Below, in pieces: positions 24,186 to 33,906 of a stretch of DNA of 64,000 nt (position 1 is its first letter; each line of letters begins with the position of its first letter). The position numbers and the translations under genes were made by a program. This DNA comes from Parasutterella excrementihominis YIT 11859. GTDB taxonomy: Bacteria > Pseudomonadota > Gammaproteobacteria > Burkholderiales > Burkholderiaceae_F. The stretch is from NCBI RefSeq assembly GCF_000205025.1, contig NZ_GL883766.1, positions 1 through 64,000 of the forward strand, in the 5' to 3' direction. The notes beneath the pieces were generated by a model. It ran no database searches. It worked only from the letters and a program-made list of their open reading frames with translations, and had not been told where the DNA came from.

Positions 24186-25157
24186 TTAGTGGCTATCTGC
24201 TTTGATTTCAGAAACAAGCGAGTTCCATTTCGGTTTTTCTGCCGCAATAAAGGCTGCAAATTCATCTGCGCCCGAAAATACCGGTTCCGCGCCGAGCTTT
24301 AAGATTTTTTGCTTGGCATCTTCCGAGTTCTTTAATGCCTTAATGGCATTGGAGAATTTTTCTACTACGGGAGCCGGCGTTCCCTTCGGCAGCACGAATC
24401 CGTCCCAAGCGTAAAGTTCATAACCGTCGACACCGGCCTCTTTCATCGTCGGGACTTCAGGGGCAGCTGTCAGTCGTTCGGGCGTCGTAACGGCAAGGGC
24501 CTTTAAGGCTCCTTTGCGGATGTGAGGAAGAACGTTGCTGCTCACGTCGATCATGAAAGGAATACGGCCGGCCAATACTTCAACCAGAGCCGCCGCGCCG
24601 CCTGCATGGGGAATATGAGTAAGTTTTGTGCCTGTTACCTGAGCAAAATACTGACCCGCGAGGTGGCTTGTGGTCCCCACGCCTGAGGAGGCGAAATTAA
24701 CTTCACCGGGATGCTCTTTGGCGTACTTGATCAAAGAGGGTAAATCCGTCACGCCGGGAATTGCTTTCGGATTTAAAACCATGATCAAACCGATCTTAGA
24801 AAGTTGTCCGACGGGGATCAGATCTTTCATCGGATCGAAGTTTGTCGTCTTGTAGAGGAGCGGGTTGACGCAGAAGATGCCGTTCGTGACGTAGCCGAAG
24901 GTCTTGCCGTCAGGAGCAGCCTGTACGACCGAGCTTGTGCCGATATTGCCGCCGGCTCCCGGACGATTCGCAATCCATACCGTGCTCCCTAAATTCTTGG
25001 ACAAATATTCAACTTCGGACCGAGCCAGGTTGTCTCCGCCGCCGCCCGGAGGAAAAGGAACCACCAAACAAACTTCTTTTTTCTCTTGAGCAAAGGCCGG
25101 TGCCTGAGTCATTAACAATAAGGAGATAAGGCTCAGCCCGAAATTACGTCTTTTCAT
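24186..25157 (-). CDS. Bug-family (TctC-like) periplasmic solute receptor
   Basis: A 323-aa periplasmic binding protein with a signal peptide (about 1-23, ending PAFA), the ligand-loop motif [14 protein letters not shown], and the Bug signature [20 protein letters not shown]. Bug proteins bind carboxylates (citrate, aromatic acids, others) and feed tripartite tricarboxylate transporters. No tctAB permease is nearby, which is usual for orphan Bug proteins in Burkholderiales. It is the first gene of a likely receptor-menB-menE operon and is divergent from tetR with an operator between. Start ATG 25157 gives a clean signal peptide. Confidence 0.9.
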   Translation of the reverse strand: MKRRNFGLSLISLLLMTQAPAFAQEKKEVCLVVPFPPGGGGDNLARSEVEYLSKNLGSTVWIANRPGAGGNIGTSSVVQAAPDGKTFGYVTNGIFCVNPLLYKTTNFDPMKDLIPVGQLSKIGLIMVLNPKAIPGVTDLPSLIKYAKEHPGEVNFASSGVGTTSHLAGQYFAQVTGTKLTHIPHAGGAAALVEVLAGRIPFMIDVSSNVLPHIRKGALKALAVTTPERLTAAPEVPTMKEAGVDGYELYAWDGFVLPKGTPAPVVEKFSNAIKALKNSEDAKQKILKLGAEPVFSGADEFAAFIAAEKPKWNSLVSEIKADSH

Positions 25158-25174
25158 ATTGTTACCCATAAAAT

Positions 25175-25199
25175 AATGTACCGTATGGTACAGTACATT
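25175..25199. promoter_or_regulatory. Palindromic operator between the Bug receptor and tetR
   Basis: TGTACC-GTAT-GGTACA is a perfect inverted repeat (25177-25192), nested in AATGTAC (25175-25181) / GTACATT (25193-25199). It sits between the divergent starts at 25157 and 25228, the position expected for a TetR-family repressor acting on both promoters. Confidence 0.7.
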
Positions 25200-25227
25200 C
25201 ACTGATGCCACGCACAGAGCTCTCAAA

Positions 25228-25872
25228 ATGAAGACTGAAATCGTTCCGAAAAGTAACACTCCTAAAACAAAACGAGGAGAAGATCGCCAAAAGAAGCTAT
25301 TAAATACGGCGATTAAAGTATTTTTGGAACACGGCTACGAGGGAGCATCTCTGGAAAAGATCATCCTTGACGCCGGCGGCTCTCGCTCAACCATCTATTC
25401 GTTATACGGATCCAAGAAAGGACTTTTTCTCGCCTGCCTGAAGAGTTTGGTGGAAGAGGTCTATTTCGCATACGCAGAACATTACGACGAGTCTCGTCCT
25501 TGGGAAGAGGAGCTCATTGTTTTCGGAAGAGTCTTCCTGACATCCATCTTGGATGATCGGGCCGTCAATACTTCGCGCCTCATCTTTTCTCAAGCCGCTA
25601 AAGACCCGGATATTGGAAACTGGTATTACACCGAAGGAGCCGAACTAAGTTACCTTTGCTTTGCCAAAGTACTGGAAAACAAGCTCCCGTTAAGTCTTGA
25701 GGAACTCAAACCGCTGGCGCAGCATTATATCGAAATGCTTAAGGCTGACCTCTACATGAAACGTCTCTGCGGCGTCTCTGTTTCTTTGAACGACCAAATC
25801 ATCAGCGATGAAGTTCGTCTCTGCGCCGATATTTTTATCAAATATCTCAAATCTAGAATGACACAGACTTAA
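25228..25872 (+). CDS. TetR-family transcriptional regulator
   Basis: A 214-aa regulator. Residues 18-65 form the TetR DNA-binding domain: KKLLNTAIKVFLEHGYEGASLEKI, then the recognition helix SRSTIYSLYGSKKGLF. The rest is an all-helical ligand/dimer domain of unknown specificity. Adjacent genes suggest it controls its own expression and that of the receptor-menB-menE operon, via the palindrome at 25175-25199. The ligand could be a menaquinone precursor or a carboxylate, but this is inference. Confidence 0.92.
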   Translation: MKTEIVPKSNTPKTKRGEDRQKKLLNTAIKVFLEHGYEGASLEKIILDAGGSRSTIYSLYGSKKGLFLACLKSLVEEVYFAYAEHYDESRPWEEELIVFGRVFLTSILDDRAVNTSRLIFSQAAKDPDIGNWYYTEGAELSYLCFAKVLENKLPLSLEELKPLAQHYIEMLKADLYMKRLCGVSVSLNDQIISDEVRLCADIFIKYLKSRMTQT

Positions 25873-26026
25873 GCTGCCGATACTGCAGCGCAGAGTTGTC
25901 TGCAAAAACAAGACCTCCTGAAGATCCGCTTCATTCCCTTAGGCGTTATCCCTAGAAAGTCATTTTTTCTTCTTTCAGTCGTCTTATCATTCAGCTTAAT
26001 TTTTTAGTTACCTCGATTTTCGGGTC

Positions 26027-26674
26027 ATGCTCGATTCCTTCTATTTGCAATACCTCTTCGGCGGATTTGTCAGTCTCATTGTTATTACAAACCCGCTCTC
26101 TAAGATTCCGCTTTTCATCAGTTTGACGCAGGGCATGTCGTTAGACGTGCGTAAAAAGCAGGCTAACTGGTCCTGCTATTACGCTGCAGCCATCATGTTG
26201 GTAAGTCTGGCTGCCGGAAACCTGCTTCTCGTCTTCTTCGGCATCTCTTATGGAGCGCTTCGTATTTCCGGTGGTTTTGTCGTCGGGATCATCGGCTACC
26301 AAATGCTCTTCGGTTCCCGAGATCAAGGAGGTGCCCCGGTTGTGCGCCGTGACAAGGATGACTATTCCTTCTTCCCGATTGCCATGCCGGGCATCAGCGG
26401 CCCCGGTACGATCGCCGTTGTTATCGGTATTGCTTCCGAAATCGCTGAACTTCCCAACGTTATGGACATGGCCGGTGCGTTTTTCATGACCGGCGTCGCC
26501 ATCGTTTTAACCTGCGCCGTCACCTGGATCGTTCTGCGTTCGGCAGATTACATCTCCGGCCGTTTAGGACCGTCGGGCACTGCTGTACTGACCAAACTGA
26601 TGGGCTTCCTGCTTATCTGTATCGGCGTGCAGTTCATCGGCTCCGGCATCAGAACCTTCATTGCAGGTTCCTAA
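26027..26674 (+). CDS. MarC-family inner membrane protein
   Basis: A 215-aa protein with about six helices. Segments FGGFVSLIVITNPLSKIPLF near the start and FFPIAMPGISGPGTIAVVIG in the middle are typical of MarC/YhgN (UPF0056). The physiological role of this family is unclear; E. coli marC is not required for multidrug resistance. It stands alone, convergent with glmS. Confidence 0.88.
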   Translation: MLDSFYLQYLFGGFVSLIVITNPLSKIPLFISLTQGMSLDVRKKQANWSCYYAAAIMLVSLAAGNLLLVFFGISYGALRISGGFVVGIIGYQMLFGSRDQGGAPVVRRDKDDYSFFPIAMPGISGPGTIAVVIGIASEIAELPNVMDMAGAFFMTGVAIVLTCAVTWIVLRSADYISGRLGPSGTAVLTKLMGFLLICIGVQFIGSGIRTFIAGS

Positions 26675-26685
26675 AGCTCATACCC

Positions 26686-26722
26686 AGCAAAAAGCCGGCG
26701 ATTTCGCCGGCTTTTTGCTTTT
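26686..26722. terminator. Bidirectional terminator between marC and glmS
   Basis: AGCAAAAAGCCGGCG and CGCCGGCTTTTTGCT form a 15-bp stem with a short loop, A-rich on the left and T-rich on the right, so it can stop both convergent transcripts. Confidence 0.9.
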
Positions 26723-26740
26723 GGAGTCCAAACGAGACGA

Positions 26741-28567
26741 TTATTCCGTCGTCACGCTCTTAGCCAGGTTTCTCGGTTTATCCACATCCGTTCCTTTTGC
26801 GATGGCTGTGTGATAAGCCAGCAGCTGGAGAGGAATGACATGAAGAATCGGAGAAAGAACGGCGTAATTTTCCGGAAGCTGAATAACATGCATACCCTCG
26901 GACGGCTGGATGTTGCATCCTTGGTCTGAGAACACGAACAACTCACCCTTACGTGCACGAACTTCTTCCATGTTGCCTTTGAGTTTCTCCAAAAGCTCAT
27001 CGTTCGGGGCGACCGTGACAACCGGCATTTCTGCATCAACCAGTGCCAGAGGTCCGTGCTTAAGTTCTCCGGCCGGATAGCCTTCGGCATGTAAGTAGCT
27101 GATTTCTTTCAGCTTCAATGCGCCCTCTAAGGCGATCGGATAATGCATCCCGCGTCCCAGGAACAAAGCGTTGTTCTTCTGCGCAAATACAGAGGCCCAC
27201 TCTTTGATCTCGTTTTCTTTTTCGAGAATTGCACGCATTGCCTCAGGCAGGTGGCGCATGTCTTTCAAACGAGCTTTTTCCTCCTCTTCAGACAGCAAGC
27301 CTTTTTCTTTGGCAATCGCCGAGGTCATCAGGAACAAGGCTGCGAGCTGAGTGGTAAAGGCTTTCGTGGAAGCGACACCGATCTCTACACCTGCACGAGT
27401 AATGTAATGTGCACGAGTCCTTTTCACCATGGCGCTCGTTGCGACATTGCAAATCGTCATCGTCATGTCCATGCCCAGGCTCTTGGCATGTTCCAGCGCT
27501 GCGAGCGTATCAGCGGTCTCTCCTGACTGAGAGATCGTAAGAACCAGCGTATCTTTATCAGGGACTGATTCGCGGTAACGGTATTCGCTGGCAATTTCCA
27601 CGTCACAGGGGACTTTTGCGAGAGATTCCAGCCAGTACTTAGCAACCATGCCCGCGTAATAACTCGTGCCGCAGGCAAGAATCAGGACGCGTTTGAGGCG
27701 CTTAAACATGGCGGGCGTTTCATGTCCGAAGATAGAGCTGGAAATACCGACAACACCTTCCAAGGTATCGGAAATCGCCTGAGGCTGCTCAAAGATTTCC
27801 TTCTGCATGTAATGCGTGTACGGTCCGAGCGCAATGTTCTGGCTGAAACCTTGAACAACCGAGACGGGACGCTCAACGCGGACAAACTGATCGCCCTGAA
27901 GATTGTAAATCTCGGCGGACTGCTGCCGAACATCGGCAACATCGCCGTCTTCGAGATAAATATAACGGTCGGTAACGCCGGCTAAGGCCATGGGATCGGA
28001 GGCAACGAAGTTTTCGTTTTCTCCTAAAGCAATCACAAGTGGAGCGGCGACGCGTGCCGCGACAATGCGGCCTGGTTCATCTTTGCAGGAAATGGCCAAG
28101 GCGAAAGCGCCGCGAATGCGGCGCAGCACGTTTTCTACCGCTCCCAGCAAATCGCCTTTGTAATAATAGTGGACTAAGTGAGCAATCACTTCGGTATCGG
28201 TCTGACTGACGAATTCGTAGCCTTTACCGATCAGCTCTTCTTTTATGGCGGCGTAATTTTCAATGATGCCGTTATGAACCACGGCAATCTGATTATTGGA
28301 AAAAAGCGGATGCGTATTGCGAATTTCAGGTGCCCCGTGTGTAGCCCATCTGGTATGAGCAATACCTGTGGAACCTTTAACTTCGTCTTCTTCCGTTTGT
28401 CTGATCAGATCTTGAACACGCTTAACCGTTCTGGAACGCTTAAGCTGACCGTCATCGACGACAGCGACACCGCAGGAGTCGTACCCGCGGTACTCCATGC
28501 GACGAAGACCTTCCGTCAGAATGGGAACAATATTTCTATAGCTGACCCCGGCAACAATTCCGCACAT
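26741..28567 (-). CDS. glmS: Glutamine-fructose-6-phosphate aminotransferase (isomerising)
   Basis: Makes glucosamine-6-phosphate from fructose-6-phosphate and glutamine, the first step of UDP-GlcNAc synthesis. The 608-aa protein starts MCGIVAGV with the Cys2 glutaminase nucleophile and has ARWATHG and the two SIS isomerase domains ([43 protein letters not shown]). It is downstream of glmU on the same strand with a 13-nt gap, so both enzymes of the pathway are probably co-expressed. No riboswitch-ribozyme is expected or seen. Confidence 0.98.
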   Translation of the reverse strand: MCGIVAGVSYRNIVPILTEGLRRMEYRGYDSCGVAVVDDGQLKRSRTVKRVQDLIRQTEEDEVKGSTGIAHTRWATHGAPEIRNTHPLFSNNQIAVVHNGIIENYAAIKEELIGKGYEFVSQTDTEVIAHLVHYYYKGDLLGAVENVLRRIRGAFALAISCKDEPGRIVAARVAAPLVIALGENENFVASDPMALAGVTDRYIYLEDGDVADVRQQSAEIYNLQGDQFVRVERPVSVVQGFSQNIALGPYTHYMQKEIFEQPQAISDTLEGVVGISSSIFGHETPAMFKRLKRVLILACGTSYYAGMVAKYWLESLAKVPCDVEIASEYRYRESVPDKDTLVLTISQSGETADTLAALEHAKSLGMDMTMTICNVATSAMVKRTRAHYITRAGVEIGVASTKAFTTQLAALFLMTSAIAKEKGLLSEEEEKARLKDMRHLPEAMRAILEKENEIKEWASVFAQKNNALFLGRGMHYPIALEGALKLKEISYLHAEGYPAGELKHGPLALVDAEMPVVTVAPNDELLEKLKGNMEEVRARKGELFVFSDQGCNIQPSEGMHVIQLPENYAVLSPILHVIPLQLLAYHTAIAKGTDVDKPRNLAKSVTTE

Positions 28568-28580
28568 AGTTTGATAATCC

Positions 28581-29936
28581 TTATTTCTTTTTGACCGGGC
28601 GTTTCCAGCCCTTAATTTCTGTTTGTTTCACACGACTGATGACAAGTGTGTTGTCATTGACGTCTTTGGTCACTGTCGTTCCTGCGCCTACTGTCGCACC
28701 TTTGCCGACTTTCACCGGCGCTACCAGCTGTGTGTCGCTTCCGATAAAACAATCGTCTTCAATAACGGTTCTGAATTTGTTGGCACCGTCGTAGTTGCAG
28801 GTAATGGTTCCTGCTCCGATATTGACGCCGGAACCCATCGTTGTATCACCGATATAAGTCAGGTGATTAACTTTCGATCCTTTGCCTATTTCGCTCTTCT
28901 TAATTTCGACAAAGTTTCCGATGTGTACTTCATCGGACAAAGCGGTTCCCGGACGCAGGCGCGCAAACGGGCCGATTTTGACCGTGTCTCCGACGACAGC
29001 CTGATCAAAGTGCGAGTAAGCATCGATGACCGTTCCATCGCCGATTTTGGTGTTCTTTATGACGCAGTACGGTCCGACGACTACGTTGTCTCCGAGGACC
29101 ACGTCTCCTTCAAAAATACATCCGACATCGATGAAAACATCTTTGCCGCAGGTTAAGGATCCGCGGATATCGATGCGGTTCTTATCCGCCAGACGAACAC
29201 CTTTCTCCAGCAGTTCTTTCGCCTGACGGAGCTGAAATGCGCGCTCTAAGCCCTCAAGCTGAACTTTGCTGTTGGCGCCTTCAACTTCCCAAGCATCCTG
29301 AGCCTTGAAAGTTTTGATTTCACGGCCTTCGGCCGCCGCCATAGCAACAAGATCCGTCAAATAGTATTCCTGCTGTTTGTTATCGTTTTTAAGGTTACCG
29401 AGCCAGCGTTCCATCTCTTTGGAAGGAAGGACCATAAAGCCGGTGTTCACTTCCTTAATGGCTCTCTGCTGCTCGGAAGCATCCTTTTCTTCAACGATGC
29501 CGATTACCTTGCCGTCTTCTCTCAAGATGCGTCCGTAGCCTTTCGGATTGTCCAGATCAATGGTTAAAAGAGCAAAACCGTCACCGGCGGTTTTTTCAAG
29601 TGCCGAAAGCGTTTCCGTAGAAATCAGCGGCACATCTCCGTAAAGAATGAGCGTCGGTTCGTCGGGATTGATCGCCTCGAGTGCTTGCTGCACGGCGTGT
29701 CCGGTCCCTTTCTGCTCCTTTTGAAGGACGAATGTGACCGGCTGATCCGCCATAGCTTCTTTGACTTCTTCTGAGCCGTGCCCGACTACGAGGATAATTT
29801 TTCCGGCATCGGGAAGCCTTCTTGCAGCTTCCACAACATGTTTGAGCATAGCCTTGCCGCCAACCGGCTGAAGGACTTTAGGCAGATGCGAATACATCCG
29901 TTTGCCGAGGCCGGCTGCCAAGATAACGATATTCAT
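28581..29936 (-). CDS. glmU: Bifunctional UDP-GlcNAc pyrophosphorylase/acetyltransferase
   Basis: The last two steps of UDP-GlcNAc synthesis in one 451-aa enzyme. The N-terminal uridylyltransferase has LAAGLGKRM (about 6-14) and [11 protein letters not shown]. The C-terminal acetyltransferase is a left-handed beta-helix of hexapeptide repeats (about 250-430). ATG at 29936 was chosen because it begins the conserved MNIVILAAG; the longer reading frame starting at 30008 overlaps the symporter gene. The ribosome-binding site is weak. It is 13 nt from glmS. Confidence 0.97.
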   Translation of the reverse strand: MNIVILAAGLGKRMYSHLPKVLQPVGGKAMLKHVVEAARRLPDAGKIILVVGHGSEEVKEAMADQPVTFVLQKEQKGTGHAVQQALEAINPDEPTLILYGDVPLISTETLSALEKTAGDGFALLTIDLDNPKGYGRILREDGKVIGIVEEKDASEQQRAIKEVNTGFMVLPSKEMERWLGNLKNDNKQQEYYLTDLVAMAAAEGREIKTFKAQDAWEVEGANSKVQLEGLERAFQLRQAKELLEKGVRLADKNRIDIRGSLTCGKDVFIDVGCIFEGDVVLGDNVVVGPYCVIKNTKIGDGTVIDAYSHFDQAVVGDTVKIGPFARLRPGTALSDEVHIGNFVEIKKSEIGKGSKVNHLTYIGDTTMGSGVNIGAGTITCNYDGANKFRTVIEDDCFIGSDTQLVAPVKVGKGATVGAGTTVTKDVNDNTLVISRVKQTEIKGWKRPVKKK

Positions 29937-29953
29937 AAAAAGAAGAATTAAGG

Positions 29954-31417
29954 TTATTGAGCAATATAGAGATACTTGTCTTTGTTTTCCTGCCAATTGC
30001 GAACGCACTCGCGATTAGCACGAAGCGGGAGAAGAGATCCGATGACCTGTCCGAGTCCGGCAGCCAGGAAGCCGCCGAGCAGTGCAGGGAATTCTTCTCC
30101 GAGTCCTGAGAACGAGAGAACGATCCAGACAGCGGAGCCGGCGATGATAGAAAGCCAGCAGCCCAGAGTTGTCGAACGTTTCCAGTAAAGGCCGAGTGTT
30201 AAAGGCCAGAAGGCGCCGATAACCGGGAACTGATAAGCCATTGCTGCCAGTTCATAAATCGGCGTGCCTTCCATGAGAAGTGCATAAGTCAGAACGCCGA
30301 TAGCGAAAACCACCAGAGAAATACGCATCGCCTTCAATTCTCTCTGGTCGCTCAGAGGCATCAGGTTTCTCAAAACGTTTTCTACGAAGGTCGTTGTCGG
30401 AGCCAGCATCGTGGCAGAAGCCGTCGACATCACGGCGGACAAGACTGCTCCGAAGAACATAATTCTGAGCCACAAAGGCATGTATTCCTTGATGAAGGTC
30501 GGCAGAATTTCCTGCGGAGCATCAGCCATCAGCTTGGAAGCAAGTTCCGGCGCACCGACGGTTGCAGCGATGACAATAAACATCGGAACGAAAGCAAACA
30601 GCAGATAAAAAGAGCCGCCTAAGATCGGACCGTAGCAGGCGATCTTTTCACTTTTCGCCGACATCACGCGCTGGAAAACGTCCTGCTGAGGAAGCGATCC
30701 GATCATCATTGTGATGGCCGCGGAAATCCAGAACATCCAGGATTTGAAATTGTTTTCCGGCAGGATTCTGAAAAGGTCATTTTGTACGGCATACTCGGTC
30801 ACCTTGCCGGGGCCTCCGGCCATGGAGCCGGCGAAATAGGCCACCAGTACAAGACCGATCACGATAATGATCATCTGGAAGAAGTCGGTCAGGGCCACCG
30901 ACCACATACCGCCGAAAACCGTGTAAATTAAAACCACAATCGTGCCGACGATCATCGCATTGCTGACCGAAACGTAACCTTCGGTCAGAAGATGAATAAC
31001 GAGTCCAAGTGCTGCGACTTGAGCGGCAACCCAGCCGAGATAAGAGAGTACGACAAAGATGGAACAGCAGAGTTCAACCGAAACTCCGTAACGGCGTCTG
31101 TAAAAGTCACCGATCGTCAGCAGACTCATTCGGTACAGCTTTCGGGCGAAGAACATACCGACGAGGATAAGAGCCATACTCGATCCGAAAGGCTCTTCAA
31201 CAACGCCTTCTAAACCGTTTTTAATGAATTGGCCGGGAAGCCCGAGTACGGTTTCGCTTCCGAACCAAGTAGCAAAAGTTGCCGTAATCACCATGACCAG
31301 CGGAAGCGAACGTCCGGCCAAAGCGTAGTCGGTTGTACTACGAACTCGTGTCGCGGCAAAGAGACCGATAGCGACCGTGCAGAGCAAATATAAACCAACG
31401 AACAGAGTCAGTTTCAC
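29954..31417 (-). CDS. Sodium:solute symporter (SSS family)
   Basis: A 487-aa membrane protein with about 13 helices. The region TTDYALAGRSLPLVMVITATFATWFGSETVLGLPG and later VFGGMWSVALTDFFQMIIIVIG place it in the SSS family (PutP, PanF, proline/pantothenate/solute type). FATWFGSE is typical of a subgroup with unknown substrate. It lies 17 nt upstream of glmU on the same strand and could share its transcript. Substrate cannot be named. Confidence 0.9.
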   Translation of the reverse strand: MKLTLFVGLYLLCTVAIGLFAATRVRSTTDYALAGRSLPLVMVITATFATWFGSETVLGLPGQFIKNGLEGVVEEPFGSSMALILVGMFFARKLYRMSLLTIGDFYRRRYGVSVELCCSIFVVLSYLGWVAAQVAALGLVIHLLTEGYVSVSNAMIVGTIVVLIYTVFGGMWSVALTDFFQMIIIVIGLVLVAYFAGSMAGGPGKVTEYAVQNDLFRILPENNFKSWMFWISAAITMMIGSLPQQDVFQRVMSAKSEKIACYGPILGGSFYLLFAFVPMFIVIAATVGAPELASKLMADAPQEILPTFIKEYMPLWLRIMFFGAVLSAVMSTASATMLAPTTTFVENVLRNLMPLSDQRELKAMRISLVVFAIGVLTYALLMEGTPIYELAAMAYQFPVIGAFWPLTLGLYWKRSTTLGCWLSIIAGSAVWIVLSFSGLGEEFPALLGGFLAAGLGQVIGSLLPLRANRECVRNWQENKDKYLYIAQ

Positions 31418-31522
31418 TGCTTCTAGACCCTCAGAAAAATGACTAAAAAACGGGGCTGACTAATACACGTCACTCCGGCCTTAAGTCTTTTAATTGTAGA
31501 TAAAAAGTGGGAGCCTTAAAAG

Positions 31523-31550
31523 AAAAACGGGGCCTAAGCCCCATTTTTCG
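31523..31550 (-). terminator. Rho-independent terminator after the Tim44-like gene
   Basis: On the minus strand TGGGGC-TTAG-GCCCCG is followed by TTTTTCTTTT. It ends the DUF971-ubiE-Tim44 operon. Confidence 0.85.
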
Positions 31551-31563
31551 TAAAAATACAACT

Positions 31564-32496
31564 TTAGGCTTGCTGAATGCCGGCTAATAGCCAGCCAGTC
31601 TTGCCTTCCTTCGGCTTAACCAGGTTCCAGATTTCTTTGATTTCTGTCGGTTCGCCGTTTTCCTTCAAGCTGCCGGTAAAGAGAACGGAAGCGACGTACT
31701 CTGTCGGAGTAGTTTCAAATCCGGCCAAGGAAGCATTCAGATTGACGATTTCCGTCAGGTTTGCGCCCTTAATCTCGCGGCGTTTATGCGTGAGTTCAAT
31801 GAACAGGTCATCTGTCGTGTAGTTGGCCAGATCGTCCATATCTCCACTGTCCCAAGCTTTTTGAAGCATCTTGAAGTAAGCGGTGGACATGTTCAGGAAC
31901 TCTTCCTGGTTGAAATCGGCAGGAGCACCGTAGGTGGATTCCGAAGCTGCCGCAGGCTCATCGGAAAACTGATCCATTGCGGAACCCGGACGAACGGCCT
32001 GAGCAGGATTGAAGGCCGGCTGTTCTCTCACAGCGGCTTCGCTTCTGCTTTGTCCGAAGTCGGCATCCTGAGTCGGCTGAGAGGCAGGAGCGCCGGCAGA
32101 TGCTGCGGCAGAAGCTCCGCTCTTGCGGGCGGCGAAGAAGCGGAATGCCACAACGGCCAACAGGATAAGCGTCAGAATCATAAGCATCTGGGCAAATCCC
32201 TCACCGAGACCGAGCATATTGGCTAAAGCCATAAAGCCCAATGCAGCGGCTGCGCCGATCAGGAGGCGCTTGCCCATGCTCATCGGAGCCTTGGCAGCAG
32301 CACCGGCAGCCGCAGCTGTTGCCGGACGCTTAGTGGCAGCAGCGGAAGGAGCTTTGAAGGGAGTAGAAGGAGCTGCCTTCGGAACGCTCATAGAACGACC
32401 GAAACTTGCACCGCCTCCGAGTCGGGCAGCCGAGGCATCCAATGTGATGGATACCAGAGAGAGACCAATAAGGAGCGCTGCTAAGAATTTTTTCAT
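31564..32496 (-). CDS. Tim44-like domain protein
   Basis: A 310-aa exported or membrane-anchored protein. It has a signal peptide (about 1-24), an Ala/Pro-rich stretch, a hydrophobic pair of helices (about 75-120), a low-complexity Ala/Ser/Gln linker, and a C-terminal Tim44-like domain (about 190-310: FLNMSTAYFKMLQKAWDSGD, then LTHKRREIKGANLTEIVNL). Tim44-like proteins in bacteria are of unknown function. It is the third gene of the DUF971-ubiE operon, 13 nt after ubiE. Confidence 0.82.
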   Translation of the reverse strand: MKKFLAALLIGLSLVSITLDASAARLGGGASFGRSMSVPKAAPSTPFKAPSAAATKRPATAAAAGAAAKAPMSMGKRLLIGAAAALGFMALANMLGLGEGFAQMLMILTLILLAVVAFRFFAARKSGASAAASAGAPASQPTQDADFGQSRSEAAVREQPAFNPAQAVRPGSAMDQFSDEPAAASESTYGAPADFNQEEFLNMSTAYFKMLQKAWDSGDMDDLANYTTDDLFIELTHKRREIKGANLTEIVNLNASLAGFETTPTEYVASVLFTGSLKENGEPTEIKEIWNLVKPKEGKTGWLLAGIQQA

Positions 32497-32509
32497 GTAG
32501 ATCCTCAAA

Positions 32510-33274
32510 TTAGTTTTTATATCCGATATGTAAAGCCGTGATCCCAAAGGTTAAATTCTTCCATTCAACCCTCTCGAACCCAGCCTCGCGCATGATTTTA
32601 GCAAGAGTTTTTTGATCGGGGTGCATCCGAATCGACTCTGCGAGGTAACGATAATTTTCAGAGTGTCCTGCGATCTTTGCCGAAAGAAACGGCATTACTT
32701 TAAAGGAGTAAAAGTCGTAGAAAGGACGCATCAAAGCTACCGGTTTTGAGAACTCCAAAACCATGAGTCTGCCGCCCGGTTTTAAAACCCGCTGCATTTC
32801 TCTGAGCGCCCGATCCTTGTGCGTCATATTCCTTAAGCCGAAGGACACAATAAGGACATCGAAATATCCGTCAGGAAAAGGCAGATACTCCGCATCACAT
32901 GTGAGAACATAAGGATGGTAGCCGGCATTTTTAAGACGCTCATCTCCGATCTTCAGCATCTCATGATTGATATCGGACAGCCACACCTCTCCGGTACCTG
33001 AAAGTTTCTTCTGAACCAGAAGGGACATATCACCGGTTCCTCCGGCAATATCCAAAACTTTCATACCCGGCTGAATTTCAGCTCGATCAATTGCATACTG
33101 TTTCCACAGCCGATGCATTCCGAATGACAAAACGTCATTCATCAAATCGTATTTCGGAGCAACTTGGTCAAAAACAGCCTTTACCTGTTTTTCTTTGTCG
33201 GCTTCTTTAACTTTCGAAAAGCCGAAATCTGTCAGTTTTTCAGCTCGATTCTCTTTTTGGTTCTGTTCGTTCAT
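32510..33274 (-). CDS. ubiE: Demethylmenaquinone methyltransferase UbiE/MenG
   Basis: A SAM-dependent methyltransferase of 254 aa that methylates demethylmenaquinone, and in ubiquinone makers the octaprenyl-benzoquinol. It has FDQVAPKYDLMNDVLSFG, motif I VLDIAGGTGD (73-82) and the family signature YRYLAESIRMHPDQ. The start at 33274 lies one base after the stop of the DUF971 gene. The operon lacks ubiJ and ubiB, which normally follow in Burkholderiales, and menB/menE are present, so a menaquinone role is likely. Confidence 0.95.
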   Translation of the reverse strand: MNEQNQKENRAEKLTDFGFSKVKEADKEKQVKAVFDQVAPKYDLMNDVLSFGMHRLWKQYAIDRAEIQPGMKVLDIAGGTGDMSLLVQKKLSGTGEVWLSDINHEMLKIGDERLKNAGYHPYVLTCDAEYLPFPDGYFDVLIVSFGLRNMTHKDRALREMQRVLKPGGRLMVLEFSKPVALMRPFYDFYSFKVMPFLSAKIAGHSENYRYLAESIRMHPDQKTLAKIMREAGFERVEWKNLTFGITALHIGYKN

Positions 33275-33275
33275 A

Positions 33276-33686
33276 TCAGTGATGGCTCGGGCACTTCTTC
33301 TTAGGCGGCTCTTCAAAACGTTTATTAGCAGGATCGTTGGGGTCTCGGCTCGCACCGGCCGCTTTCAAATCCTCCAAGTACGCCTGCCAGAGTGAGTCTT
33401 TGTTCTTGCCTAATTCTTCCAAGTAGTCATAGGAGTAAATTCCGCTGTCGTGTCCGTCGCTGAATTTAATTTGCAAGGCATAGGATCCGATAGGAAGAAT
33501 TTCCAAGACATCGACATCACGTTTGCCGACCTGGAGCTTTGCCTGGTCGGGCGTATGGCCTTGAACTTCTGCAGAAGGAGAAAATACTCTTAAAAATTCG
33601 AAGGGCAGCTCATAGCGATCACTCCCATACTCAATTGCGAGGAGTCGGGATTTCTTTTTTAACTCGATACTGGTAGGTAATTTCAT
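33276..33686 (-). CDS. DUF971 (gamma-butyrobetaine hydroxylase-like N-terminal) protein
   Basis: A 136-aa protein with one small DUF971 domain (about residues 8-95; LLAIEYGSDRYELPFEFLRVFSPSAEVQGH and the DGHDSGIYSYDYL segment) and a charged tail ending KKKCPSHH. The domain resembles the N-terminal domain of gamma-butyrobetaine dioxygenase. AAGGAG precedes the ATG at 33686. It is conserved upstream of ubiE in Burkholderiales and is suspected to have an iron-sulfur or quinone-related role, but its function is unproven. Confidence 0.88.
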   Translation of the reverse strand: MKLPTSIELKKKSRLLAIEYGSDRYELPFEFLRVFSPSAEVQGHTPDQAKLQVGKRDVDVLEILPIGSYALQIKFSDGHDSGIYSYDYLEELGKNKDSLWQAYLEDLKAAGASRDPNDPANKRFEEPPKKKCPSHH

Positions 33687-33776
33687 ACAATCTCCTTTGC
33701 GCAAGATTTTAAAGTTAAAACCCTGACTTTTTAGTTCTCGTCCTGAAGTTTTATCCGAGGAAAGGCGTGTTTGGAT

Positions 33777-33806
33777 TTGCTTTCTTCTGTTTTGCTTAGG
33801 TAAAAT
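33777..33806 (+). promoter_or_regulatory. Predicted promoter of tRNA-Arg
   Basis: TTGCTT (33777-33782) and TAAAAT (33801-33806) are 18 nt apart and the tRNA begins 11 nt downstream. The -35 element is weak (three of six bases). Confidence 0.5.
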
Positions 33807-33816
33807 GGTTAACTTC

Positions 33817-33893
33817 GCACCCGTAGCTCATTTGGATAGAGTACTGCCCTCCGAAGGCAGGGGTAGTGGGTTCGACTCCCGCCGGGTGCGCCA
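33817..33893 (+). tRNA. tRNA-Arg (anticodon CCG)
   Basis: A 77-nt cloverleaf with encoded CCA. It has acceptor GCACCCG/CGGGTGC, a D-arm with AGCTCATTTGGATAGAGT, an anticodon stem CTGCC/GGCAG around loop CTCCGAA (anticodon CCG), and a T-arm GGGTTCGACTCCC. It reads the arginine codon CGG. It is a single gene, divergent from the DUF971 gene and convergent with the U32 gene. Confidence 0.97.
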
Positions 33894-33906
33894 TCCTCCG
33901 GAGCAC

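Noticed and set aside
26778-26786. Perfect DnaA box TTATCCACA
   Set aside because: It is a single site in the glmS coding sequence, far from dnaA, without neighbours or AT-rich repeats. Chance occurrence is likely.
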